DNA of 64,000 nt from Omphiscola glabra. Taxonomy: Eukaryota; Mollusca; Gastropoda; Lymnaeidae. Below, in pieces: positions 25,890 to 38,510 of this stretch. Numbering within the stretch: position 1 is the stretch's first letter; every line of letters starts with the position of its first letter. The position numbers were made by a program, and so were the translations under genes. The notes beneath the pieces were generated by a model. The model was not told the origin of the DNA. It did not search any database and saw nothing but the letters and a program-made list of their open reading frames with translations. The stretch is from NCBI GenBank assembly GCA_964017045.1, contig OZ024794.1, positions 30,041,815 through 30,105,814 on the forward strand. Reading direction: 5' to 3'.

Positions 25890-26086
25890 AGCAATGGTTG
25901 AAATCGTAGTTCCAATGGTTGAAATCGTAGTTCCAATGGTTGAAATCGTAGTTCCAATGGTTGAAATCTTAGTTCCAATGGTTGAAATCGTAGTTCCAAT
26001 GGTTGAAATCGTAGTTCCAATGGTTGAAATCGTAGTTCTAATGGTTGAAATCGTAGTTCCAATGGTTGAAATCGTAGTTCCAATCA
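25890..26086. repeat. 21-bp minisatellite
   Basis: Nine or ten copies of a 21-bp unit, ATGGTTGAAATCGTAGTTCC plus A. The period is seven codons, so several frames remain open in both directions. The seven-residue repeats (MVEIVVP on the plus strand) are by-products. Confidence 0.96.
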
Positions 26087-26239
26087 TCAGATTTAATGGA
26101 TTTATTTGGGGCATAATCTTTTAAAAATTGCTGGTGTAAAAAAGGGGGGGGGGGTTAGTTTGTTTGATCTGACAATAGTGAAGTAATCACAATATATTAT
26201 GATTTCCGTTGGACGCTATTTATATATAGGGTCCGTCAC

Positions 26240-26352
26240 ATTTTAGCGTTGCAAATCCGTCGTGTGACGTCATGTGAAATCTTGTCGTGTGACGTCATGT
26301 CAAATGGGTCGTGTGACATCATGTTAAATCTCTCGTGTGACATCATGTCACG
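26240..26352. repeat. About 25-bp TGACGTCA-bearing repeat
   Basis: Four or five diverged copies of CGTGTGACGTCATGTCAAAT. The first copies keep a palindromic TGACGTCA core (a CRE-like octamer) and later ones have TGACATCA. Confidence 0.85.
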
Positions 26353-27283
26353 ATTGTAGACACTGGTCAGGACGAGCTTAAAATGTGCAGTCCTGCACCT
26401 TCCCCCCCCCCCCCCCCAAACGGGTTTTTTTTATAAAAAATTCAATTACTGTAAAATATCTAAATATACTAAAACTATACGAGTGAATTGTTTGTTCGTT
26501 TTTTTTGTTAGTTTTTTAATTTATTTAATTAATTCATTTGTTTAATGACCTAGTGCAGAAGCCATTTTTGATTTTATATTCAGATTTGGTCAAAGTTGGT
26601 GTCTTCGCGTTTTGATCCCAAATCTTCTCCCGCAGCCACGAAAGAACATTGCCAGCACGTGAACGCTTTGAATTCATTTCTTCGAAGATAACGTCAGAAT
26701 AAGAACTTATGTTTACTAGATGAGTGAGCTAGTCATAATTATCGCACGCCCCCCCCCCACCCCGACCTCCCTCCCCCCCCCCTCCCCGGGTCCCATCGCC
26801 TGATCGCCGTATGCAAGAAGCAAGCCGACAATAATGGAGTCCAAAAAACAAAACAAAAACACCAAAAAAAATGAAAACCCTAAAAGGCACATCGTCTGAA
26901 ATCGTTTTGGTTTATCAAGTGAAGATCTTTTAGGTAAAGTCCGTCTGGAATCTCGGAAACCCGTTAATATAATAACCACCCTTCCTGTTCCCACCTCTTC
27001 TATTAAAAATAAAATAAGATATAAACACAGACGCGATTCTTTGAGTTTGAGGGGGGGTGGCTGGTGGGGGGGGGGAATCTTGAAAGGGGGGAAAAAATAT
27101 ATTATCGATCATTAGGATGAACGGAAATAAGAGCAAGAAATAGCGACAAGCGTTAAAATCGAATGACCGGCCGCTTGTATAACAAGGGTTCTGGAAGAGT
27201 GGCTCTGCGATAACATTGGATGGCCGGCCCCTGTTTTCAAACGTCATTTCCGGTAATGAAGCTTTGATCCCTGTGTCGCAGTG

Positions 27284-27455
27284 AACCTCGGGACGTTATC
27301 TACCGGTCAGAGTCGTTCTTAGGCATAGGCAAACCAGGAAACCTCGGGACGTTATCTACCGGTCAGAGTCGTTCTTAGGCATAGGCAAACCAGGAAACCT
27401 CGGGACGTTATCTACCGGTCAGATTCGTTCTTAGGCATTGGCAAACCAGGAAACC
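27284..27455. repeat. 56-bp tandem triplication
   Basis: Three copies of a 56-bp unit starting AACCTCGGGACGTTATCTAC, at 27,284, 27,340 and about 27,396. They are almost identical, so the expansion is recent. Confidence 0.95.
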
Positions 27456-28016
27456 GCCTAGGGCCCCACTGCCAAAAGGGTGGGGGGGGGGGCCACCAGG
27501 CGATTTTTTTTTAGCCTACAACTTGCAAGTCCATATATCTCACAAATACACATTTTCTCTAGTGGCGAAATTATCACGGAGTCGTCGTCCCCCCCCCTTC
27601 CTTTTCCGGGGCCCCGGTTGTATGGGTTGGACTGTTTACCTATAACAAAAGTGGGTTGTACGGTGAAGCAGTGGTCACACCGGCTCATACTTAAAACATT
27701 TAATATTGCTTTAAAAAAGGTTAATCATTAAAACTAATCAGTGGCCTTAAGTACCGCATTGAAGAGCAGGGTAGGGTTCGGTGCCTACTTAATAAAGCTA
27801 AGGTATGAAATTTCAACTATGGTACACAACTCTACCAAAGGCGATAAACAAGCAGCCCAGGCCCACGTGACGCTAACATTTCATGTTTTAAAACTGTGCA
27901 CGTTGGTTAATCTATCTGTATGAGTAGACCACGTCCTGCTTCTCTATCTAGATTATATATTATAATTCTATATCTAGCTTCTCTATATAAACTACACCTT
28001 GCTTCTCTATCTAGAC

Positions 28017-28214
28017 CAGCGGTTCTCAACCTGTGGGTCGCGACCCCTTTGGGGGGTTGAACGACCCTTTCCCAGGGGTCGCCTAAGACCATCGGAAAAC
28101 ACATATACTCTACATTTATGAAGTAGCGTCAAAACTAATTTTGTCGTTTGGAGTCGACACAACACGAGGAACTGTATTAAAGGGTCGCTGCATTAGGAAG
28201 GTTGAGAGCCTATG
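28017..28214. mobile_element. hAT MITE, family B, copy 2, intact target duplication
   Basis: A 198-bp element with terminal repeats CAGCGGTTCTCAACC and GGTTGAGAGCCTATG. It is flanked by perfect 8-bp duplications ATCTAGAC at 28,009-28,016 and 28,215-28,222. The central TA in the target is typical of hAT insertions. No coding capacity; an autonomous partner elsewhere is implied. Confidence 0.9.
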
Positions 28215-28222
28215 ATCTAGAC

Positions 28223-29929
28223 TATCCCGAGTCTCTGTCTATACTACATCATGCTTCTCTATCAAGGCAGTGACATCAGATGCAGGGATATCAAGATGAC
28301 CACGCGCAAATACAAAGTGTTCGGTAACTATTGTGGCAAGCAGCATCTAGCAAGAAAACGTCAAGCTTACGGTCAATTACGTCACAACAGAGGCAAACAG
28401 AATCATTTTTTCGTCTGCATGCAGGTCAAATGCTATTAATATGATTAATCCTATTAATTATAGTTGTCACTTACCGGTCAGACGATAGAGTTATATCCAG
28501 TGAAGAAACGGTCATTCTTGGGAAAAAAACAGACTTTGCAACCAGTGGAAATCGGTGTTAACTCTTGAGGGCAGGCAAGTAACATTCACACTGGACACTG
28601 GAGCGCGGGCGAACGTTCATGAGAAGAACTCACCGCGTCAAAGTCATTGACAACAGCACAGGACAATCGGGTCACAGAGGTTCAGTCAATACACACAACA
28701 ATAATCTTCATTCATGCATACTGCCAAACTAACTTCTGGGCATTTTATTGAGCTCGCCTATTGTACAACAACGTTAGGCCATACACATAGGTACCTGGAG
28801 AATTACTTCAATATTTGTGACAATATGGGGGGGGGGGGGGGCGCCTACTACTTACTAGTGACTGACCCATCGCAGATCGACTGTTAAAAAGGTATTTCTG
28901 ACAATGTATTTATAAACGGATAGCTCCAAGTTAAGTTTAATCAATATATAAATCCTTAAATTTAAGTTGTGAGTACGGTATGTCATGTTCTGGTTACAGT
29001 TTAAAAATTCATCTTTTTAATACAAACACACGCATAAATTTAAGCACTCATTAATGGTAGAATATATATTTTTTATTCCAATGCAATGTTTTATAAATAA
29101 ATACTATATTAAAAGTTGTAAAAGGAGAAACAGATGTTAATTCGGTAATTTGATACTATTGGTGCCGCAATGTCTCACACGGCCGCCATCTTGGTTGCCA
29201 CAACCAGTAAAATTAAGAATAAAACGTTAAAAAAATAATGAAAAAATGTCCTAAATGTATCCCTAAACCTAACCTGAACCCTAAATATATCCCTAACCAG
29301 GGTTTTGACCTTTTCGGAACCAGGGTTTTGCAAGTGGTGAACCAATAGTAACAATTAGCCGTTAATTCTAATAATGCATACCGTAACATGATTTACTTAA
29401 ATAAATTGGTGAAATTTGAGATCTACTGTCCAGAGATGGATAAACCACCTAAAATTTGTTTGGACAATTATTATAAAGGCATATGGATATATACGTCTAT
29501 ATTTACTGCCCAAATGAAGTTTAGTTACATGAAAATTTTATTTTTTTTCTTTTTAATCTACAGCTTAGATAAAAGAAAGCTAATGTCAACGAAAAAATAA
29601 TATTAACATTTAAAAAAAAGCAGTTTTCAGTAAAGTTAAAGAAAAGAGTCATCTGTTTTCAAGTTTAAGAAGAAGAAGAAAAAAATGAGGCAGCCACGTG
29701 ATCAAAAGGTTGGAATCTGTCCAGGTGCTGTTTGTAAAATAAAAGCTGCTCACATGAAAAGACTAAAACTTATAACTGTTTTGTGAGCATGCATGCCAAC
29801 CTTTATACACAGTTTATACTTATACAGGTCGGCTAGACCCAATGCATAATAAACATAACACAGACCAACAAAACCATGGGGATCATGATTTACAAGTGGC
29901 CGTTAAAGGGTGTGACGCGAGAGGCTCAG
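28223..29929. other. Intergenic, nothing recognised
   Basis: Unique AT-rich DNA with a G run near 28,827. Short direct repeats of CCCTAAATGTATCCCTAA-type words occur near 29,250-29,300. These are not telomere repeats. Confidence 0.55.
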
Positions 29930-30360
29930 GTTTGGAGTCTCTGCCCGACGATTCTAGGTACGCAGCCCTGAGAAAGCTGCCCCCTAGGCAACCTTTTTTC
30001 CCCAGCTATTTTGCAAACTAGTTGCGGGGTGGAAACCCACTGTAGAACCCCACATATAGGGCGTCCGACACTTCTCCGGGATGGGTGGGGGAAGACATTA
30101 GGACGTAAATTTACCATCCCAACTCCTAAGAAAGTCGATCGTGTCCACTGTGTGAATGCGCAGTGTAAGACCAACCGGTTGTCCTTGGGTTGGGGCGGCC
30201 TCCGGCAGAACCCTAATCGAGCTGACTCAGGTGAGGATCGTCCTGGCAAAGGACATCTCCAACGTGCCGCTTCGCTGCCCGATTTTCTGGCTTGGGGGTT
30301 CGCTTTGGGGAGGGCATATTGAGCAATAGCTCGACGGCCCACTGACACCATTTCTTAATG
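29930..30360. repeat. Interspersed repeat, family E, copy 1
   Basis: GC-richer than its flanks. It shares two blocks with 43,985-44,480: a left block with ACGCAGCCCTGAGAAAG and a right block with GGAGGGCAT and CGACGGCCCACTGACACCAT. The middles differ. It may be a non-autonomous element, but I cannot classify it. A 141-codon open frame on the minus strand lies inside and is not conserved in copy 2. Confidence 0.55.
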
Positions 30361-30723
30361 TGACATGGTCATTATGAATATTATCATAGTTAGTACAAAG
30401 TCCAGCAACACCATGTTCATTATGAATATTAGTTATTACACAGACCAACGAAACCCTGTTTAAAAACTGAATAAACATTTTAATGCAATGACATCTCAAC
30501 CTTGTGAGTGAATGGGCAGACTTACCAAAAAATTATTTCACTGACAAAGATAAAGAGATTATTTTCTAACAAAAAAAAGTATACAACTTTCCACTATTTG
30601 AATACAAAGGTGATGTAAAAATTTGAAGTTTCACAAACATTTATATACACAACTATAAAATATTTATTCATTAGATTAATGGTAACATTAACAACTTCAG
30701 TTCTGCATACAAGGAATACAAGA

Positions 30724-30965
30724 ATAACACAGCATGATATCATAAACACAGCATGATATCATAAACACAGCATGATATCATAAACACAGCATGATTTCAT
30801 AAACACAGCATGATATCATAAACACAGCATGATATCATAAACACAGCATGATATCATAAACACAGCATGATATCATAAACACAGCATGATATCATAAACA
30901 CAGCATGATATCATAAACACAGCATGATATCATAAACACAGCATGATATCATAAACACAGCATGT
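30724..30965. repeat. 19-bp minisatellite
   Basis: About 13 copies of AACACAGCATGATATCATA, nearly all identical. The unit contains the palindrome TGATATCA. Confidence 0.97.
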
Positions 30966-31215
30966 CTTTGGCTACAAATTCCATATTTTAGCTGGAAATT
31001 CCCAGTTGGTTATCCATTACCATCTATTACGACAAAAAAAAAATATTCATGTCTTTTAAGATTCTCAGGGAATTTCTACGGATAAGCTATAGACTAAATC
31101 ATCCATTTCTTCAATGGGCACAAAAGCAACCTTAGTGATCATCTTTGCTCTTTTTTGGGAGAGATCCTTTAAAATAGAGAATAGCACATATAAACAATGT
31201 TAATGTAATTCACTT

Positions 31216-33717
31216 TTACATTCACCAGCAAAATGCTGTTTGATAATAAATAGTCCCTTACATTCACCAGCAAAATGCTGTTTGATAATAAATAGTCCCT
31301 TACATTCACCAGCAAAATGCTGTTTGATAATAAATAGTCCCTTACATTCACCAGCAAAATGCTGTTTGATAATAAATAGTCCCTTACATTCACCAACAAA
31401 ATGCTGTTTGATAATAAATAGCCCCTTATATTCACCAGCAAAATGCTGTTTGATAATAAATAGCCCCTTATATTCACCAGCAAAACGCTGTTTGATAATA
31501 AATAGTCCCTTACATTCACCAGCAAAATGCTGTTTGATAATAAATAGCCCCTTATATTCACCAGCAAAATGCTGTTTGATAATAAATAGCCCCTTATATT
31601 CACCAGCAAAATGCTGTTTGATAATAAATAGCCCCTTATATTCACCAGCAAAATGCTGTTTGATAATAAATAGCCCCTTATATTCACCAGCAAAACGCTG
31701 TTTGATAATAAATAGCCCCTTACATTCACCAGCAAAATGCTGTTTGATAATAAATAGCCCCTTATATTCACCAGCAAAATGCTGTTTGATAATAAATAGC
31801 CCCTTATATTCACCAGCAAAACGCTGTTTGATAATAAATAGCCCCTTATATTCACCAGCAAAACGCTGTTTGATAATAAATAGCCCCTTATATTCACCAG
31901 CAAAACGCTGTTTGATAATAAATAGCCCCTTATATTCACCAGCAAAATGCTGTTTGATAATAAATAGCCCCTTATATTCACCAGCAAAATGCTGTTTGAT
32001 AATAAATAGCCCCTTATATTCACAAGCAAAACGCTGTTTGATAATAAATAGTCCCTTATATTCACCAGCAAAATGCTGTTTGATAATAAATAGCCCCTTA
32101 TATTCACCAGCAAAACGCTGTTTGATAATAAATAGTCCCTTACATTCACCAGCAAAATGCTGTTTGATAATAAATAGCCCCTTATATTCACCAGCAAAAT
32201 GCTGTTTGATAATAAATAGCCCCTTATATTCACCAGCAAAATGCTGTTTGATAATAAATAGTCCCTTACATTCACCAGCAAAATGCTGTTTGATAATAAA
32301 TAGTCCCTTACATTCACCAACAAAATGCTGTTTGATAATAAATAGCCCCTTATATTCACCAGCAAAATGCTGTTTGATAATAAATAGCCCCTTATATTCA
32401 CCAGCAAAATGCTGTTTGATAATAAATAGCCCCTTATATTCACCAGCAAAATGCTGTTTGATAATAAATAGCCCCTTATATTCACCAGCAAAATGCTGTT
32501 TGATAATAAATAGCCCCTTATATTCACCAGCAAAATGCTGTTTGATAATAAATAGCCCCTTATATTCACCAGCAAAATGCTGTTTGATAATAAATAGCCC
32601 CTTATATTCACCAGCAAAACGCTGTTTGATAATAAATAGCCCCTTACATTCACCAGCAAAATGCTGTTTGATAATAAATAGCCCCTTATATTCACCAGCA
32701 AAATGCTGTTTGATAATAAATAGCCCCTTATATTCACCAGCAAAACGCTGTTTGATAATAAATAGCCCCTTATATTCACCAGCAAAACGCTGTTTGATAA
32801 TAAATAGCCCCTTATATTCACCAGCAAAATGCTGTTTGATAATAAATAGCCCCTTATATTCACCAGCAAAATGCTGTTTGATAATAAATAGCCCCTTATA
32901 TTCACCAGCAAAACGCTGTTTGATAATAAATAGTCCCTTATATTCACCAGCAAAATGCTGTTTGATAATAAATAGCCCCTTATATTCACCAGCAAAACGC
33001 TGTTTGATAATAAATAGTCCCTTACATTCACCAGCAAAATGCTGTTTGATAATAAATAGCCCCTTATATTCACCAGCAAAATGCTGTTTGATAATAAATA
33101 GCCCCTTATATTCACCAGCAAAATGCTGTTTGATAATAAATAGCCCCTTATATTCACCAGCAAAATGCTGTTTGATAATAAATAGCCCCTTACATTCACC
33201 AGCAAAATGCTGTTTGATAATAAATAGCCCCTTATATTCACCAGCAAAACGCTGTTTGATAATAAATAGCCCCTTACATTCACCAGCAAAATGCTGTTTG
33301 ATAATAAATAGCCCCTTATATTCACCAGCAAAATGCTGTTTGATAATAAATAGCCCCTTATATTCACCAGCAAAACGCTGTTTGATAATAAATAGTCCCT
33401 TATATTCACCAGCAAAATGCTGTTTGATAATAAATAGCCCCTTATATTTACCAGCAAAACGCTGTTTGATAATAAATAGTCCCTTACATTCACCAGCAAA
33501 ATGCTGTTTGATAATAAATAGCCCCTTATATTCACCAGCAAAATGCTGTTTGATAATAAATAGCCCCTTATATTCACCAGCAAAATGCTGTTTGATAATA
33601 AATAGCCCCTTATATTCACCAGCAAAATGCTGTTTGATAATAAATAGCCCCTTATATTCACCAGCAAAACGCTGTTTGATAATAAATAGTCCCTTATATT
33701 CACCAACAAAATGCTGA
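31216..33717. repeat. 42-bp satellite array, about 60 copies
   Basis: A continuous head-to-tail array of a 42-bp unit with cores ATTCACCAGCAAAATGCTGT and TTGATAATAAATAG. The copies differ almost only at four positions, all transitions: AGTCCC/AGCCCC, TACATT/TATATT, AAATGC/AAACGC and CCAGC/CCAAC. The period is 14 codons and some frames lack a stop. Three very long frames are therefore open at once: plus 31,240-33,717 and two on the minus strand of 850 and 882 codons. I regard none as a gene. The array lies about 1.5 kb beyond the 3' end of the sepiapterin reductase gene. Confidence 0.98.
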
Positions 33718-34042
33718 ACAAGACAAGGAATAAAAAAAAGCCCTTGTTCTAAAGAATTAAAATTGTAAAAAAAAAATTTTTTCATTAATATTATACAATG
33801 AGAAATCTTTGCCTTGTCTTTAGTCCTCACAGATTTATTTAGATTCATAAAACAGTTAGACTTATTGAATCAATAATAATATTAATAAGGACATTCCTTA
33901 CCCTAAAAGATTTTGCTAAAGCATGATACACAAAAACACAAGAAAAAAAAATGCTGTAAGATTTTACCCTTGCTAAATTAGACAATAAGCTAATCAAGTT
34001 GAGAAATATAAAAATTTTAGAAAATAATGGGAGAATCTAACC

Positions 34043-34468
34043 CAGAGGTTCCCAAACTTTTTTGTCTCGTAGACCCCTTGCCATGTTTTTCGGTTTTGGG
34101 TAGACCCCCTGCTTACCTGATATTGATTTTTTGCAAATTCATTAGCATTAAATGTATTTTTGACAGGCGGTATAGTGCTACTCACTTTGAAAGATTTAAA
34201 TTTATAACAGTAGTGAAGTGCAGTGTGAATAACTTTTTTAAAAACATGTTAAGTTTTATACATTTATTATTTAAATTTAAATTAAAAAATGCCAAAATAG
34301 AAGTCTTGACCTGCTTACATGAGATCCACTATCGTCGACCCCAATTTTCATTTCATGGACCCCCATTTTCATTTCATGGACCCCCAATTTTTTTTTCCGC
34401 TGCCATAGACCCCTTGCAAGTTGTCGTAGACCCCTGGGGGTCGATATAGACCACTTTGGGAATCACTG
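34043..34468. mobile_element. hAT-type element, 426 bp, intact target duplication
   Basis: Terminal repeats CAGAGGTTCCCAAAC and CTTTGGGAATCACTG, flanked by perfect 8-bp duplications ATCTAACC at 34,035-34,042 and 34,469-34,476. GTAGACCCC-type words recur near both ends. The open frame across it is not a transposase. Confidence 0.9.
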
Positions 34469-34476
34469 ATCTAACC

Positions 34477-35181
34477 ACATAATACTTTTAGAGATAAATG
34501 AGGAAAGCTATTGATTTTTTAAGATGTTGAAAGAAGAAAATTTTCAAAGGGTTTTCTAGTCAACAGAGCATGTGGAAAATATTTTATTTTCATAACCAGT
34601 CTCCGATGGTGCATATAAATCTGAAAATGCTAAAGCTCGCTACAAAGTACAGGTAAACTGTAATCACAATGCATGTTTATGAGAGCTCAACAAAAATTCA
34701 ACTCAGCAGTTATGGCAAGGGAGGAAATCCATATATTAGAAATACATTTACAGTGATGCCCCCTTAAAATTTCTTTAACAACTCTTGACTAGACTCTCTG
34801 CCTCACTTTTAAGTAGCATAAAACAAATAGAAAACAAAAACTGAAGATCACAAAGTAGGTAATTGGAATAGGAACATAAAACTTGAGCAATAACCTTCAA
34901 ATAACGTTTAGCTCAAGAGGCTTAACAACATAGCTTCTTTTCTGAAGACAATAATAAATAACAATTGTTCAATAATGTTTCACAATAATTGGTCATTAAA
35001 AAACTCCATATTTTCAGAATTCGCAAACAACAAAATTTATAACAATGGCAAAAAGTGTATTTCAAAAAGTACATTCTAAAAACTTTTCTGATTATATTGC
35101 AGCTAACAGATTGAGATGTCAAATGTTAGACTTGGAAAGGGAGTGGAGTTTTTTTATAAGCTTGCTTTTCAGAGGCTCCTT
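34477..35181. other. 3' flank of the sepiapterin reductase gene
   Basis: AT-rich, no repeat recognised. A minus-strand AATAAA (complement at 34,583-34,588) is a possible but distant polyadenylation signal about 600 bp past the stop codon. Confidence 0.4.
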
Positions 35182-37599
35182 TTAATTATTTTCATCAAAA
35201 TAATCCATATGAGCTCCATTTTCAAAAGTATTTTGCTGCAAAATTGCAACTAGTTTTTGCACTGAAGCATCACATTCAACAAGAGATTTCTTCCGAACTT
35301 GCTCTGCAAATAGATAGATGTTTATCTTCTGTTAATAAATTAACAATCAAGGATGTTTTTATCTAGATAAAGAATTTAAAATTGGAATAAAAGTGTAGAA
35401 AAGCAACTGAATTTTATAAACAAAATTTATAATTTCAATTAAAACCAAAACAGTAGTATGCACTGAGTTAAATTTGTGTAGATAATATATAAATTTCTTT
35501 TTTTAAAACAAACTTTACACTTAAAAATATTTTAATTTAAACCTAATAAATAAAAATGATTTTGCAATTTCTGAATTCTGATTTTAGCAATGTTTAATTT
35601 AGAATTTTTTTTAAAAATCATGAAATACCTTCAAACCAATGTCTCAGATCCATGTCTTTTGTATTCTGGCAAGCAATATCAGTCATGTCTGTAACCAATG
35701 GTCCAGGTGCATAGTTTAGAGTCCTTATATTTTCTTCTTCCTCTGCAATTACTTTCATCATCATATCACGTGCAGATTTGGCTATGGGTACAAATGTTAA
35801 CAGTATTAATTTACAATTTTTTTTTAATGTACGTTAAATCAAAATAATAAAATATTAAAAACCCAAAATACAACATTTTTTTGGAGTAGATCAGGCATTT
35901 TCTTAAAAATGAATAAGAGCTAGCTAACACCCAATTCTTAAATGTAAAGTGTGCAGTCACTTTGGCATATGGAAGATTAAATTCTTGTGATATGCATTAT
36001 TAACTGATAATAAGACTACAGTTATTTTGCATAGGCAGAATCAGGTAATTTTTTAATCACAGGCCAAGTCCAGTGGGACTACCCTATCTGACGTCAGTGG
36101 TTGAGTTCTTTTTTTTACTTACTCCGCAAGAACTACTTCGCTAACGAGTCTATTCCAACCAATAATCCCTGCTTCTCCTCTAGTTGTAGATAACCAAAGA
36201 ATAAACAAAACAAGCTAATCTTAGTCATGTGCAATGTTCCCTTTAAGCTCCGCGCAGCTACCTCACAGATGCCGCGCAGCAGTTTTGAGCATCCGCGCAG
36301 CAAATTTTTATTAAAATAAATTCGAACAGATAAGCTGCACTCTGCAAAGAAAAACTTTGCACACAACTGTATGATTTTACACACGAACCAGCAAACCTTA
36401 GAGGGAACATGGGTCATGTGGTCAACGGTGGTGCCACTGCACCATAGCACCCAAAATCTTATATAAGACCTGTTTACCCTCAAACGCTTAAAATCTTACA
36501 ATATCATCACAAAGTCATTCAATACATTATCTTAATAGTAAAAAATAAACATACAGTATATATAATTTATATAAATATAATGTATACACCTCAAAATCGT
36601 ACATTGTACGCCAAAATCGTAAGAGTAAACAGGTCTGTTATATTTCTTAGGCTATTAATAAAATAGTAGTAGGTAAGTAGTTAGTTTTAAAAAACTTACA
36701 TTCTGCACTTTTCTCTCGGACTTATCACAACTTCAAATGCTATCAAATTTTTACTGTTATTTATTATTTTGTTTGCCAAAAAAGGCATTTTATTTTTAGA
36801 TGTTGGTTTTTTGTCTTCTGTCAGGTCTCTGCCCCTTGCTTTTTTATTACCCAATAAATTTTGATAAATTTAATATTGTACCTATGCCTATTTGTATTTC
36901 TTTTTATTGTTTAATAAGCCTGAAAGAAGCTAATAATAACCTAGTAATGACACTGCTTAAACTTATGCCAAGGCCTAATTATTAATTATATTAATTAATA
37001 TAATATAGCAATTAATTAATTAATAATTAACAATGTTAATTATTCTCACTAATCTCACTCTTACTCTTACCCATGCAGTATAATAGCCAGCTTTTCATTG
37101 GTGAAATAGCTGCCAATGAAGAAATGTTAATAATTACTCTTGATTTTAAAATTGATGATTTGAAGGTTTGTAGAAATTTAGCAGTCAGGGCAATGCACCC
37201 AGTTAAGTTTGTGCTGAAATAAGATGAAATTATATTAACATTATCAAGGTCCCGAACAAACTCTAACGGTTCCAGGGAACCAGCATTATTCACAAGAATT
37301 GCTTGTTCAAATTCTGTTACATCAGCTTTTGCCCGTGCTAAGCATTCTTGTAAAATATTGTCAAACACGCCCTGGTCACTGCCTTGCTGATCTAAAATTC
37401 CTGTCACGGCCCTTATGCCTTCATTTTCTAGGACCATATCAGCAGCACTATCCAGAAGAGGTTGATTTCTCGACAGAAGAATAAACAACGATCCTTTGGG
37501 TAACTTTCGAGAAAATTGATGCGCGATGCTTCTTCCCAGTCCTCTGGTGGGACCTGTTATGATACACACACTAACTTTATTTAGAAGTACGTCAGTCAT
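35182..37599 (-). CDS. SPR: Sepiapterin reductase, 3 coding exons
   Basis: NADPH-dependent short-chain dehydrogenase of the sepiapterin reductase family. It catalyses the last reduction steps to tetrahydrobiopterin in the cytosol. Coding exons are 37,599-37,071, 35,781-35,629 and 35,303-35,182. All introns are GT-AG and both splice in phase 1, giving 267 residues against about 260 in vertebrates. Visible motifs are the nucleotide-binding TGPTRGLG (residues 15-22), NNAG (104-107), the catalytic serine in NISS (158-161), and YxxxK as Y174-CMA-K178. The lysine motif is completed only across the first splice junction, which supports the intron. LNYAPGPL and the C-terminal GAHMDYFD, with the Asp that binds pterin in the family, are also present. 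The gene looks intact. Intron 1 (1.3 kb) carries a hAT MITE. The start is the only upstream in-frame ATG and directly precedes the Rossmann fold. Confidence 0.95.
36232..36412. mobile_element. hAT MITE in intron 1 of SPR
   Basis: A 181-bp element with ends CAATGTTCCCTTTAA and TTAGAGGGAACATGG, flanked by perfect 8-bp duplications GTCATGTG at 36,224-36,231 and 36,413-36,420. The interior has GCGCAGC repeats. Non-coding. Confidence 0.9.
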
Positions 37600-38150
37600 G
37601 TCTGTCAGTCTACACAGGTATGCGAGTACTAATTACTGATTATGTCTATCTATTATCTATATTATTAAAATTTAGAAAAGTCTACTGATCCAGAGTAGTG
37701 GTTCTTGTCTGTTGACAGGCTAGATGCTGGTAGTTAACATAAGTACCGAGACACATTTGGGACAATGTGATGTGGTGTGGGGTCAAAATTCAGTGCAAAT
37801 AAATACAATTTCAAGCGAAATTACTGCGGACATCCTATTGAAATCTAGTGTTCATTTATGATCTTTAATTAAAAAGTAATTTTGAGTCTTGGAGTCCCGC
37901 AGAAACACTTTCCAGTCAAAAAATATTTTTCTATGACTGTGTAACTGTGCAATGTATAGAATATGCATAGGATTGAAATAGAACACTTCATTTTGAAAAT
38001 GTGTGAAAAGGAGGACATTTTATTTTTTTAAAAGATGACGAGTCAAAAAAATTAACCTATGAGATTTATTCTTAAAGGAATCAATAACTAGGCCCACAAA
38101 ATTAAAATAATATTTATAACAGACTTTTGACACTAGTAATACATTTAGTC
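37600..38150. other. 5' flank of SPR
   Basis: Upstream of the minus-strand SPR start. It should hold the promoter, but I see no clear TATA box or initiator to call. Confidence 0.4.
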
Positions 38151-38510
38151 TCAAGGGGTGTCCATTAATTACATCAACAATTTTTAAGCAATTTTTGACC
38201 CCCCCCCCCCCCCCACACACACGCCTTTGTCAACAGCTGTCAAACTTTCAATTACCAAAAAAGAAAGAATTATAATATAAATAAATATATAAATACATTT
38301 TACCCTGTGCTGATCTATTTAAATGACGCATACAATTGTAGGGGGGGGAAATATTACATCTTTAGCTTGTTAATCAACAAGTTAAAAAGTTTTTACACTT
38401 AAATTTTATAATGCAGAATCAACTAAAATGTTGCTAAAGACTAAAAATAATTGTTTGATGAAGTATAAATATGATTATTGTCAGTATGACTAACAATTGT
38501 AGTATAGTTC

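Noticed and set aside
25584..26124. Seven-residue repeat proteins on both strands
   Set aside because: The 21-bp minisatellite keeps frames open. The peptides on the two strands cannot both be real and neither has flanking coding signal.
29236..29300. CCCTAA-like words suggesting an interstitial telomere
   Set aside because: Only scattered CCCTAAA and CCCTAAC words with other sequence between, not a regular hexamer array.
29926..30351. A 141-codon minus-strand frame and an overlapping plus-strand frame
   Set aside because: It lies within interspersed repeat family E, is GC-rich, and is not preserved in the second copy at 43,985.
31169..33848. Open frames of 825, 850 and 882 codons with 14-residue repeats
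   Set aside because: They overlap on both strands, follow the 42-bp period exactly and exist only because 42 is divisible by 3 and the unit lacks stops in those frames. There is no conserved start, signal peptide or splice context.
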